Below are positions 1-5,264 of a stretch of DNA of 5,264 nucleotides, piece after piece (position 1 is the stretch's first letter; every line of letters starts with the position of its first letter). The notes under the pieces are model-generated. The model did not search any database. It saw nothing but the letters and a program-made list of their open reading frames with translations, and was not told where the DNA came from. A program made the position numbers and the translations under genes. Origin of the DNA: Nitrospinota bacterium (GTDB lineage: Bacteria > Tectomicrobia > Entotheonellia > J063). The stretch is taken from NCBI GenBank assembly GCA_003696125.1, contig RFHZ01000177.1, positions 1-5,264 of the forward strand. Direction: 5' to 3'.

Positions 1-11
1 ATCTGAAAAAG

Positions 12-839
12 TCACAAGTCAAGGGCTGACCCTGAATGCTCGGTGAGCCGGGGCCAGGTACCGCTGGAAGGGGGATGCGAGGCGGTGATTCCCCCGTCCA
101 GGACCAGCTCGATACCGGTGACCCAGGAGGCTTCATCGGAGGCCAGGTACAGGGCGGCATAGGCCACATCCTCTGGCCTCCCTACCCGGCCCAGGGGAAA
201 GTTCTTCCCCCACTCCTGGACCGCCTGCTCAAAATCCTCTCCCGGCTTCAGGCGGGTCCGGGGCATGGGGGTGGCGACCAGCGAGGGACAGATGGCGTTG
301 ACCCGGATACCGTACCTGGCGTAGTCGAGGGCCATGTTCTTGGTCAAGAGGTTCAGGCCCCCCTTGGAGGCGTTATAGGGAGCAAAACCAAAATCCCCGA
401 ACAGTCCGGAGGTGGAAGAGATGTTGATGATGCTCCCCCGCCGGGCTTTCACCATCTCCTGCAGGGCAAAACGGGAGACGAGAAAGACTCCACGCAGGTT
501 GATGTTCAAAACCCGATCCCAATCCTCGATGGCCACACTGGTCACACTGGCATTGCGCACGATGACCCCGGCGTTGTTCACCAGGATGTCGAGCTGCCCG
601 TACCTCTCCATCGTGGTCCGCACCATCCGCTCTGCATCGGCGATCTGGGAGACATCCCCCTGAATCGCTATCCCCTCTCCTCCCGCCTGCCGGATGGCCT
701 CCACCGTCTCCTCAAGCACCGCCTTGCGTCGTCCAGTGACGGCAATGCGGGCCCCTTCTTTCGCAAAGATCTCTGCGATGGCACGTCCAATGCCGGTTCC
801 TCCCCCTGTAATCAGGGCCACACGATCTGGTAAGCGCAT
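12..839 (-). CDS. Classical SDR-family NAD(P)-dependent oxidoreductase
   Basis: Soluble short-chain dehydrogenase/reductase of 275 residues, predicted to interconvert a hydroxyl and a carbonyl group using NAD(P)(H). Visible classical SDR motifs are the Rossmann TGGGTGIG at residues 11-18, GDV at 61-63, NNAG at 88-91, catalytic Asn114 (NLRG), Ser142, and Tyr155-xxx-Lys159. The second beta strand ends in Thr-Gly-Arg-Arg (35-38) with no acidic residue, which in this family usually favours NADP(H). The usual Pro-Gly after the sixth strand is Pro-Ser (185-186). The conserved core ends near residue 251 (LDGG), leaving a tail of about 23 residues rich in Pro, Ser and Thr. The ATG at 839 is supported by AAAGGA 9 nt upstream. 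The gene lies 22 bp downstream of the LarA-like gene on the same strand, so the two are probably co-transcribed and may share a hydroxy-acid substrate (inference). The family is secure; the substrate cannot be read from sequence. Confidence 0.95.
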   Translation of the reverse strand: MRLPDRVALITGGGTGIGRAIAEIFAKEGARIAVTGRRKAVLEETVEAIRQAGGEGIAIQGDVSQIADAERMVRTTMERYGQLDILVNNAGVIVRNASVTSVAIEDWDRVLNINLRGVFLVSRFALQEMVKARRGSIINISSTSGLFGDFGFAPYNASKGGLNLLTKNMALDYARYGIRVNAICPSLVATPMPRTRLKPGEDFEQAVQEWGKNFPLGRVGRPEDVAYAALYLASDEASWVTGIELVLDGGITASHPPSSGTWPRLTEHSGSALDL

Positions 840-861
840 ATGTGGTCATCCTTTCTCTTGG

Positions 862-2151
862 TCATCCCTTGGGTGTTGGCTTTACTCTTTCTTTCAGGTA
901 GGGCACGGTGAGGGGACCATCGGGCACCACACCGATCCGGGCCCGAGGACCATGATCGGCTAGGGCCTGCTGTACCGCCTCTGCGATGCCGGGTGTGGGA
1001 CGGAAGTGGCAGGCGCGAATCTCTTCAGGAGAAAGGGTATCGGAGTAGAGGAAGACGGTACTCTTCTCCAGGATGCGGGCCAGGATCTGGACCTGCCATT
1101 GATCATCCCCATAAAAGGGGACCGAGCGGATCTTTTGCAGGAGCTCTTGGGGAGAAGAGGACTCCTGCAGGAGCTTTTGAAACATCCCGTGACCTACTCC
1201 TTCCGAGCACTCGGAGGCCACGATAATCGTCCCCGGCTCCCGTAAGATCTCCTCGGCCACAGCCACCCCCTTCACCGTCTGGTACAGGTTCATGTCGAGC
1301 GGGTACCCGGAATTGGTGGTGATCACGATATCGACCGGTTCCTCTACCGTCACCATGGCCGTCTCACGCAGGAACTCCACCCCGGCCTCGTACGAGGCCA
1401 GCAAGGCACCGGAAAAGATCCCGGTGATCCGCTTCTCCCTGTCCAGGGTGACATTGACCATGAACTCCGGCGGGGCCATCAGGGCGATCTCCCGGATCTC
1501 TTCATGAATCGGGTTTCCCTGCAACACCCCGTAACGGGCCCCGGGATGATCGATGTTCCTGGCTCCATGATTGGCACGAATGGTTGCTGCGCCAGCCACC
1601 CCAGGCATGACGAATTTGGGACCACCGCAAAACCCGGCAAAGAAGTGGGGTTCGATGTGTCCTACGGCGATACGGAGGTCTGCCTCCAGATAGAGACGGT
1701 TGAGGAAAACCTCTGTCCCGCGACTGCTCGTCCCTACACGGCGGAGCTGTCTTGGATCGTGCGCATTGTGATTCACGATACGATACCGCTGTACCACGTC
1801 GTCTCCCAACATCTCTGCCAGCTCTGCCGGGCTATTGGGACGATGTAACCCGGTTGCGACCAGGATGGTGAGTCGTTCTGGAGGCACGGACAGCTCTGTC
1901 AGGAGCACCGGAAGGAGGGTGCGGTAGGGAACCGGCCGGGTGATATCGGCAATGACCAGGACGATGCGTTTGCTCTGACCTGCCAGCTCTCGCAGCGGCT
2001 CACTCTGCAATGGGGAAGCGAGCGATGCCCTGAGCTGTTCTGCAGGGTTGGGTAAGGGAGGAAGAGCCGGGGGATGAATGACATAGGCAAGGTTTTGTTC
2101 CGGGAGTTCGACGTGTAGACGACCTTTCCCATAGGCTAACGCCACCTCCAT
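862..2151 (-). CDS. larA: LarA-like nickel-pincer 2-hydroxyacid racemase/epimerase (DUF2088)
   Basis: A 429-residue cytoplasmic protein of the lactate racemase catalytic-subunit family, close to the 424 residues of Lactiplantibacillus LarA. Numbered from the ATG at 2151, it has D-I-T-R-P (Asp69, Arg72, substrate binding), GLHRP with His103, PHFFAGF with His169, GGPK with Lys179 and Asn-His with His195. LYQTVKG carries Gln291 and Lys294, and there is a late DQWQ motif. Spacings of 66, 10 and 16 residues between the three histidines and the lysine equal those of LarA His108, His174, Lys184 and His200: two catalytic bases, the lysine bound to the nickel-pincer nucleotide, and a nickel ligand. 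An in-frame GTG at 2172 would add seven residues, but a strong AAGGAGGG (2158-2165) sits inside that extension, 6 nt before the ATG. It is first in an operon with the SDR. The family contains racemases and epimerases for lactate, malate, other hydroxy acids and sugar acids, so the substrate is open and the symbol marks the family only. No cofactor genes (larB, larC, larE) are in the window. Confidence 0.9.
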   Translation of the reverse strand: MEVALAYGKGRLHVELPEQNLAYVIHPPALPPLPNPAEQLRASLASPLQSEPLRELAGQSKRIVLVIADITRPVPYRTLLPVLLTELSVPPERLTILVATGLHRPNSPAELAEMLGDDVVQRYRIVNHNAHDPRQLRRVGTSSRGTEVFLNRLYLEADLRIAVGHIEPHFFAGFCGGPKFVMPGVAGAATIRANHGARNIDHPGARYGVLQGNPIHEEIREIALMAPPEFMVNVTLDREKRITGIFSGALLASYEAGVEFLRETAMVTVEEPVDIVITTNSGYPLDMNLYQTVKGVAVAEEILREPGTIIVASECSEGVGHGMFQKLLQESSSPQELLQKIRSVPFYGDDQWQVQILARILEKSTVFLYSDTLSPEEIRACHFRPTPGIAEAVQQALADHGPRARIGVVPDGPLTVPYLKERVKPTPKG

Positions 2152-2157
2152 GCTCTT

Positions 2158-2165
2158 CCCTCCTT
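2158..2165 (-). promoter_or_regulatory. Ribosome binding site that sets the LarA start
   Basis: Reading leftward, AAGGAGGG lies 6 nt before the ATG at 2151. It would be coding sequence if translation began at the upstream GTG (2172), which has no comparable site. It is therefore the reason for preferring the shorter protein. Confidence 0.8.
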
Positions 2166-2208
2166 CCCGCACTGTTCCCCTTTCTCAGATACCGGGTCAG
2201 CTCCACAT

Positions 2209-2239
2209 TTGTTCTTGCACATCGCTTACCTCTTATGAT
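2209..2239 (+). promoter_or_regulatory. Weak candidate promoter for the PPOX-fold gene
   Basis: TATGAT at 2234-2239 is a good -10 element (five of six). The best -35 is TTGTTC (2209-2214) at a long 19-bp spacing; TTGCAC (2215-2220) is a better hexamer but only 13 bp away. Transcription would start near 2246, leaving about 50 nt before the ATG at 2295. The -10 physically overlaps that of the opposing promoter. A 7-bp inverted repeat, TGTTCTT (2210-2216) and AAGAACA (2241-2247), brackets the region and could be an operator, but arms this short can occur by chance. Confidence 0.3.
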
Positions 2240-2263
2240 AAAGAACAGGCGTTGCTTCCTCAA
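2235..2263 (-). promoter_or_regulatory. Candidate sigma70 promoter for the larA-SDR operon
   Basis: On the minus strand, TTGAGG (2263-2258) and TATCAT (2240-2235) are separated by exactly 17 bp. They match TTGACA in four of six positions and TATAAT in four of six. Transcription would start near 2228, leaving about 75 nt of leader before the ATG at 2151. This is the best-spaced pair I found in the divergent region for this direction. It is a sequence match only. Confidence 0.4.
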
Positions 2264-2294
2264 GTGTTTTTCTTAACCAGAGAAGGAGAAAACC

Positions 2295-2723
2295 ATGCCG
2301 AGTAATATGACCCCGGAAGAAATCCGCGCCTATCTGGAACAGGAGAAGGTCTGTGCCCTGGCAACCGTTGATGCCCAGCAGCGACCCCATCTGGCCGCGG
2401 TCTGGTATGTCTTCTTAGACGATGATCTCTATATCCGGACCTCTCTCAACTCGCAGAAGATCAAGAACCTGCGGCAGAACCCTGCGCTGAGCCTGCTTGT
2501 CTGCTCACGCCACAGGAACTCCTATCAGGACGTGGTGATCTGGGGAAAAGCCGAATTCGTGAACGATCCGGCACTGGACCGACGTTTTTCCGAGGCGCTC
2601 GGCTTGAAGTACTATGGTGCGGTCGATCATCCGGAAGCGATCTATTACAGCACGCTGCCGGACCGGGTACTGCTAAGGATCCAGGTGGAGAAGATAAGAG
2701 GATGGGACTATTCCAAGGAGTGA
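2295..2723 (+). CDS. PPOX-class (pyridoxamine-phosphate-oxidase-like) flavin/F420-binding protein
   Basis: A 142-residue single-domain protein with the split-barrel flavin-binding fold of the pyridoxamine 5'-phosphate oxidase/FDOR superfamily. It begins with a short helix (residues 6-17), then the barrel strands VCALATVD and PHLAAVWYVF. The family segment LYIRTSLNSQKIKNLRQNPALSLLV (roughly 45-69) follows, with the Ser/Lys that typically contact the cofactor phosphate. A strand with WGKAEFV and a C-terminal VLLRIQVEKIRGWDY complete the fold. About 140 residues is normal for the PPOX-class F420-dependent and related FMN enzymes; the sequence alone does not decide between FMN, F420 or a non-catalytic binding role. 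AAGGAG (2283-2288) lies 6 nt before the ATG. It is divergent from the LarA-like gene and followed by a separate strong promoter, so it may be transcribed alone or read through into the next genes. There is no signal peptide or membrane segment. Confidence 0.85.
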   Translation: MPSNMTPEEIRAYLEQEKVCALATVDAQQRPHLAAVWYVFLDDDLYIRTSLNSQKIKNLRQNPALSLLVCSRHRNSYQDVVIWGKAEFVNDPALDRRFSEALGLKYYGAVDHPEAIYYSTLPDRVLLRIQVEKIRGWDYSKE

Positions 2724-2729
2724 TGCCCG

Positions 2730-2759
2730 TTGACAGGGGTAGAACAAAGGGCGTATGAT
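2730..2759 (+). promoter_or_regulatory. Strong near-consensus sigma70 promoter upstream of the M20 hydrolase
   Basis: A perfect TTGACA (2730-2735) is followed 18 bp later by TATGAT (2754-2759, five of six). It starts only 6 bp after the PPOX stop codon. Transcription would begin near 2766, giving a leader of about 35 nt before the hydrolase start. This suggests that the hydrolase, ATPase and permease form their own transcription unit. No clear terminator separates it from the PPOX gene, so read-through is also likely. Confidence 0.6.
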
Positions 2760-2784
2760 TCCTGGCACGAGTTACCGTAGCAGC

Positions 2785-2791
2785 AAGGAGG
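2785..2791 (+). promoter_or_regulatory. Ribosome binding site of the M20 hydrolase; ambiguous start
   Basis: AAGGAGG lies 6 nt before GTG 2798 and 9 nt before ATG 2801. Both spacings work, so the N-terminus differs by one residue. The ATG is slightly preferred because it is the stronger initiator. Confidence 0.75.
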
Positions 2792-2800
2792 AGAGGTGTG

Positions 2801-4402
2801 ATGGAGAAGATAGGGAAGGAAAAGCAGACGGCACTGGACTGGATTGAGGCCAATCGACAACGCCTGTCCGACTTCAACCAGGAGATCTGGCACTATGCCG
2901 AACCCGCCTTCCGGGAGTACAAGTCGGCTAGAGCGTACTGTGACCTGCTGCGTGCCGAGGGATTCCGGGTGGAAGAGGGGTCAGGAGAGATGCCGACCGC
3001 CTTCCTGGCCACCTATGGTGAGGGGAGACCGGTGTTGGCCAGCTATGCCGAATACGATGCGGTACCGGGCAACTCCCAGCAGCAGGTCCCTTACCGGGCA
3101 CCGCGAGAGGGACTGCATCCCTGGGCGGCCGGGCATACCGACCCGCACTCTGCCCTGGGGGTGGCGGCCCTTACCGGGATACTGGCGACCAAAGAGGCGA
3201 TGGTAAGGCATGGCCTGCGGGGAACGCTCAAGTTCTTTGGAGAACCGGCAGAGAAGGTATGTGGCTCCAAACCGGTACACGCCGCTAAAGGATATTATGA
3301 CGATCTCGATGCCGTGGTCTGCTATCACCCTCACCCGACCAACAGCGTGATGTGGGAGACGCAGTGCGGCTCGTACTGGAGTGTGGTCTTCACCTTTGAA
3401 TGCCTGGAACCGGAGACCTGGATCGATCAGGCGCTTCTGGCCTTTCCGGGACGCGCCCACGCCGCTGCCCGGGCTCCGGCCGCTCTCGATGCGGTCTGCT
3501 TGATGTACACGACCACCAAATACACCAAAGAGGCGATGTACCCTCATACCGGTACCTGGACCCTCAACGAATTCATCATGGTGGCCGGGCAGTGTACCTC
3601 GGATAACCTTCCCCCGCGTTTCAGCCAGATCCAGTACGCCTGGCGCTCCCCTACCCTCGATATCCAGGAGCAGATCTACCGGGTATTGGAAAGTAATGCC
3701 CGGCGTGTCGCCGAGATCACCCATTGCCGGGTCTCGACCCGCTGGGTGACCAAGACCCGTGTCGGCCTCCCCAACCGTGCTCTGGCCGGGTTAACCTACC
3801 GTAACCTGGCCCTGGTCGGTCCCACCACCTTTGGGGAAGAGGCACGGGAGTTTGCCCGCGCCATCCAGAAGAACCTGGGCCTCACCCCGATGGAAGACCC
3901 GTTCACCGATGCCTGTCAACAACTGGTGTCCCCGCAGGATTACGAGGAGAATCTGCGCAGAGGGCTGCCGGCCTGGCAGCGCAACTTCACCTCAGACGAT
4001 TACGTCGATTATACCTGGCATGCCCCGACGGCACGACTCTTCACCGGACGCCCTACCCTGCGTCCTCCCTCCCCTGGCTACCAGTACCCGGCCTGGGCGT
4101 ACAACGCGCTGGGTGGGGTGCGAAGCTGTATCGATCCGATGATGTTTGCGGCAGGGAAGACGATGGCAGCCACCTTCGTGGATCTGCTTACCCAGCCGGC
4201 AGAACTGGAGAAGGCACAGGCAGAGTTCCGGGAACGGACCGGGGGAGGCATCGGGGGTCACAGGTGGGTTGCTCCGCTCTTACCCCCTGACTTCATCCCT
4301 CCTGTGGACCTGCGCTGGCCAGAATATGTCCAGACCCCGCGCGGCGAAGAGTGGTGGATCCCTACCCCCCATCCCCGCCTGCAGCAGGAAAGGGGAGAAT
4401 GA
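2801..4402 (+). CDS. M20-family (AbgB-like) amidohydrolase/metallopeptidase with altered metal site
   Basis: A predicted cytoplasmic metallo-amidohydrolase of 533 residues (534 if GTG 2798 is used), resembling AbgB/aminobenzoyl-glutamate hydrolase-type M20 proteins, which cleave N-acyl or amide bonds of amino acids. Residues are numbered from GTG 2798. The N-terminal half has the helix with IWHYAEPAF (30-38), AEYDAVPG (84-91), GHTDPHSALG (112-121), GEPAEKVCGSK (148-158) and DAVVCYHP (171-178). The lid/dimer domain includes GRAHAAARAPAALDA (218-232). Catalytic-domain sequence returns with TSDDYVDYTWHAP (398-410) and IDPMMFAAGKTMAATFVDLL (445-464). Compared with AbgB-type motifs from memory, the metal-site Cys is Asp115, the Glu-Glu pair is Glu152-Lys153, and the late Gly-His is Ile-Asp446. 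The protein is longer than most AbgB-like proteins because of a C-terminal extension of about 55 residues rich in Pro and Trp. No signal peptide is seen. It has its own promoter and is followed by ABC transporter genes. The substrate is unknown. Confidence 0.85.
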   Translation: MEKIGKEKQTALDWIEANRQRLSDFNQEIWHYAEPAFREYKSARAYCDLLRAEGFRVEEGSGEMPTAFLATYGEGRPVLASYAEYDAVPGNSQQQVPYRAPREGLHPWAAGHTDPHSALGVAALTGILATKEAMVRHGLRGTLKFFGEPAEKVCGSKPVHAAKGYYDDLDAVVCYHPHPTNSVMWETQCGSYWSVVFTFECLEPETWIDQALLAFPGRAHAAARAPAALDAVCLMYTTTKYTKEAMYPHTGTWTLNEFIMVAGQCTSDNLPPRFSQIQYAWRSPTLDIQEQIYRVLESNARRVAEITHCRVSTRWVTKTRVGLPNRALAGLTYRNLALVGPTTFGEEAREFARAIQKNLGLTPMEDPFTDACQQLVSPQDYEENLRRGLPAWQRNFTSDDYVDYTWHAPTARLFTGRPTLRPPSPGYQYPAWAYNALGGVRSCIDPMMFAAGKTMAATFVDLLTQPAELEKAQAEFRERTGGGIGGHRWVAPLLPPDFIPPVDLRWPEYVQTPRGEEWWIPTPHPRLQQERGE

Positions 4403-4404
4403 GG

Positions 4405-4437
4405 ATGCGACCGGGACGCCTGGGATGGACGGCATGA
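4405..4437 (+). CDS. Possible 10-codon coupling mini-ORF between hydrolase and ABC ATPase
   Basis: The ATG at 4405 starts a 10-residue ORF (MRPGRLGWTA) that begins 2 nt after the hydrolase stop. It is preceded by AGGGGAG (4391-4397) at 7 nt spacing, a good ribosome binding site. Its TGA (4435-4437) overlaps the preferred ATG of the ATPase (4434) as ATGA. The ATPase start has no good binding site of its own, so translation of this short ORF, or re-initiation after it, could deliver ribosomes to the ATPase. An alternative ATG at 4399, overlapping the hydrolase stop, is in the same frame but only 1 nt from the purine run. The peptide itself resembles nothing I know, and the ORF may be an accident of spacing. 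Confidence 0.4.
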   Translation: MRPGRLGWTA

Positions 4438-5120
4438 CGCAAGAGGTCCTGCGTCTGGAAGGGGTGAGCAAGGTCTATGAACAGGGAGAAAGGCGCATTG
4501 TCGCTCTTGATGAGATTACCTTCTCCGTAGGACAGGGAGAGTTCGTGGCCATCATCGGCAGTTCCGGATCGGGTAAAAGCACGCTCCTCCATCTGATCGG
4601 GGGGTTAGATACCCCGACCCAGGGGGATATCTTCCTGGAAGGCCGCTCCTATGCCGGCCTCTCCGATGATGAGCTGACCCTGTTGCGACGGGAGAAGATC
4701 GGGATCGTTTTCCAGTTTTTCAACCTGTTGCCGACGCTGACCGTCTGGGAAAACATCGCCCTTCCTGCTCTCCTGCTTCGGAAACCGATGCCAGAGGTTG
4801 CTCTCCGTGTAGAGTCCCTGCTGGAGATGGTGGGCCTGAAATCCCGCCAGGAACATCGTCCCCATCAACTATCAGGAGGAGAGATGCAACGGGTAGCCAT
4901 TGCCCGTGCCCTGATCAATCGTCCTTCTCTCCTCCTGGCCGATGAGCCGACCGGGAATCTCGATTCCCAGACCGGATTGGAGATCCTCCACCTCTTGCAG
5001 AAGGTAACCGTGCAGTACCAGACCACCCTGCTGATGGTGACGCATGACCGGGAAATTTCCCGCTTTGCCCACCGGATGATCCAGATCCGGGATGGCAGGA
5101 TCGTAAGGGAGGACCGATGA
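4434..5120 (+). CDS. LolD/MacB/YbbA-type ABC transporter ATP-binding protein
   Basis: A 228-residue cytoplasmic ATPase subunit that would power an FtsX/MacB-type exporter or mechanotransmission complex. Numbered from ATG 4434, it shows the A-loop Tyr15, Walker A GSSGSGKST (42-50), Q-loop Gln94 in VFQFFNLLPTLTV, signature LSGGE (146-150), Walker B LLLADEP (166-172) with catalytic Glu171, D-loop NLDS (175-178) and H-loop His204 (VTHD). All catalytic elements are intact. Its length and the motif VFQFFNLLPTLTVWENIALP are typical of the LolD/MacB/YbbA group. The reading frame is open further upstream into the hydrolase gene, but family homology begins at about EVLRLEGVSKVY, so a start within the hydrolase is rejected. 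ATG 4425 (three residues longer) is possible but also lacks a good binding site. The stop overlaps the permease start as ATGA. The substrate (lipoprotein, peptide, lipid or other) cannot be told. Confidence 0.95.
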   Translation: MTQEVLRLEGVSKVYEQGERRIVALDEITFSVGQGEFVAIIGSSGSGKSTLLHLIGGLDTPTQGDIFLEGRSYAGLSDDELTLLRREKIGIVFQFFNLLPTLTVWENIALPALLLRKPMPEVALRVESLLEMVGLKSRQEHRPHQLSGGEMQRVAIARALINRPSLLLADEPTGNLDSQTGLEILHLLQKVTVQYQTTLLMVTHDREISRFAHRMIQIRDGRIVREDR

Positions 5121-5264
5121 CTGTCCTGATCCGGTGGATCAGCATGCGACGCCTCCGCGAACACCTGGCCCGTAGCCTCATCACCATGCTCGGCATCGCC
5201 CTGGGGGTTGCCGTCTTCCTCTCCATCCGGGTGGCCAACCGGAGCACGCTGGCTTCCTTTACCC
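5117..5264 (+). CDS. FtsX/MacB-type ABC permease, N-terminal fragment (cut by window end)
   Basis: The first 49 codons of a membrane protein that runs past the right edge. A basic, amphipathic start (residues 1-19, with an Arg-Arg-Leu-Arg run) leads into a hydrophobic segment of about 18 residues (20-37, LITMLGIALGVAVFLSI) followed by ANRSTLASF. This pattern is typical of the first transmembrane helix of FtsX-like permeases, in particular the long YbbP/MacB-like ones, whose next segment is usually a large extracytoplasmic domain. The ATG overlaps the ATPase stop as ATGA, and GGAGG (5108-5112) lies 4 nt upstream. This indicates tight translational coupling and a subunit partnership with the ATPase. 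The total length, number of membrane segments and substrate lie outside the window. Confidence 0.85.
   Translation, partial: MTVLIRWISMRRLREHLARSLITMLGIALGVAVFLSIRVANRSTLASFT

Noticed and set aside
1-40. Possible terminator for the leftward operon: a small hairpin (GGG/CCC with flanking TCA/TGA) near 21-33 on the minus strand, then a T5 run at 6-10.
   Set aside because: The stem is only about six pairs with a bulge, it lies inside the SDR coding end, and the T run is more than 10 nt from the stem. It cannot be judged without sequence left of the window.
36-833. A 265-residue open frame on the plus strand opposite the SDR.
   Set aside because: It mirrors an intact SDR gene with full motifs, has low-complexity Gly/Pro/His-rich composition typical of antisense frames in GC-rich DNA, and shows no family motif.
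1162-1173. A perfect 12-bp palindrome CTCCTGCAGGAG inside the LarA-like gene, with a nearby imperfect repeat of CAGGAGCT.
   Set aside because: It encodes ordinary Leu-Gln-Glu-rich residues (two LLQ units), lies mid-gene, and has no flanking structure suggesting a regulatory or mobile site.
2725-2752. GCCC...GGGC as a terminator hairpin after the PPOX gene.
   Set aside because: The stem is only four pairs with a loop of about 20 nt and no T run; the segment is better explained by the -35/-10 promoter elements.
2981-3724. A 247-residue open frame on the minus strand inside the M20 gene.
   Set aside because: It lies wholly opposite a well-supported gene, has no recognisable motif, and is explained by GC-rich codon bias.
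4146-4433. An N-terminal extension of the ABC ATPase that would overlap the hydrolase gene by more than 250 bp.
   Set aside because: The translated extension is Arg/Ser/Pro-rich, unrelated to ABC ATPases, and out of frame with the intact hydrolase C-terminus; homology starts just after 4434.

Overview
The window is a compact, GC-rich bacterial segment with no RNA genes, mobile elements or CRISPR array. Almost every base is coding. Genes carry strong AGGAGG-type ribosome binding sites, and the two best promoter candidates look like sigma70 (TTGACA/TATGAT type). The organism cannot be named from this sequence. The mix (a LarA-type nickel racemase, a PPOX-class flavin/F420 protein, an AbgB-like M20 hydrolase and a YbbA/YbbP-like ABC exporter) fits free-living, metabolically versatile lineages such as Chloroflexota, Tectomicrobia-like bacteria or some Proteobacteria. 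That placement is an inference only.

Layout: two divergent blocks meet at a short intergenic region (about 2152-2294). The leftward block (minus strand) is a two-gene operon. A LarA/DUF2088 racemase-epimerase comes first (start best placed at 2151) and a classical SDR dehydrogenase follows 22 bp downstream (839-12). All the key LarA residues are present. A plausible joint role is to invert the C2 centre of an unknown 2-hydroxy acid and oxidise it, or a related carbonyl/hydroxyl compound, with NAD(P).

The rightward block starts with a small PPOX-fold protein (2295-2723). Immediately after its stop is a near-consensus promoter (TTGACA-18-TATGAT, 2730-2759). It should drive a second unit: a 533-534 residue M20/AbgB-like amidohydrolase with an altered metal site (to 4402), a LolD/YbbA-type ABC ATPase (4434-5120), and the N-terminus of an FtsX/MacB-type permease (5117 onward, cut by the window edge). 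The ATPase and permease overlap by ATGA. A 10-codon mini-ORF (4405-4437) bridges the hydrolase and the ATPase, and its stop also overlaps the ATPase start by ATGA.

I see no clear sign of a wholly new system. The points most worth a second look are the altered metal ligands of the M20 protein, the mini-ORF that seems to couple hydrolase and ABC translation, the back-to-back promoters that share one -10 palindrome, and the LarA-SDR pair of unknown substrate.
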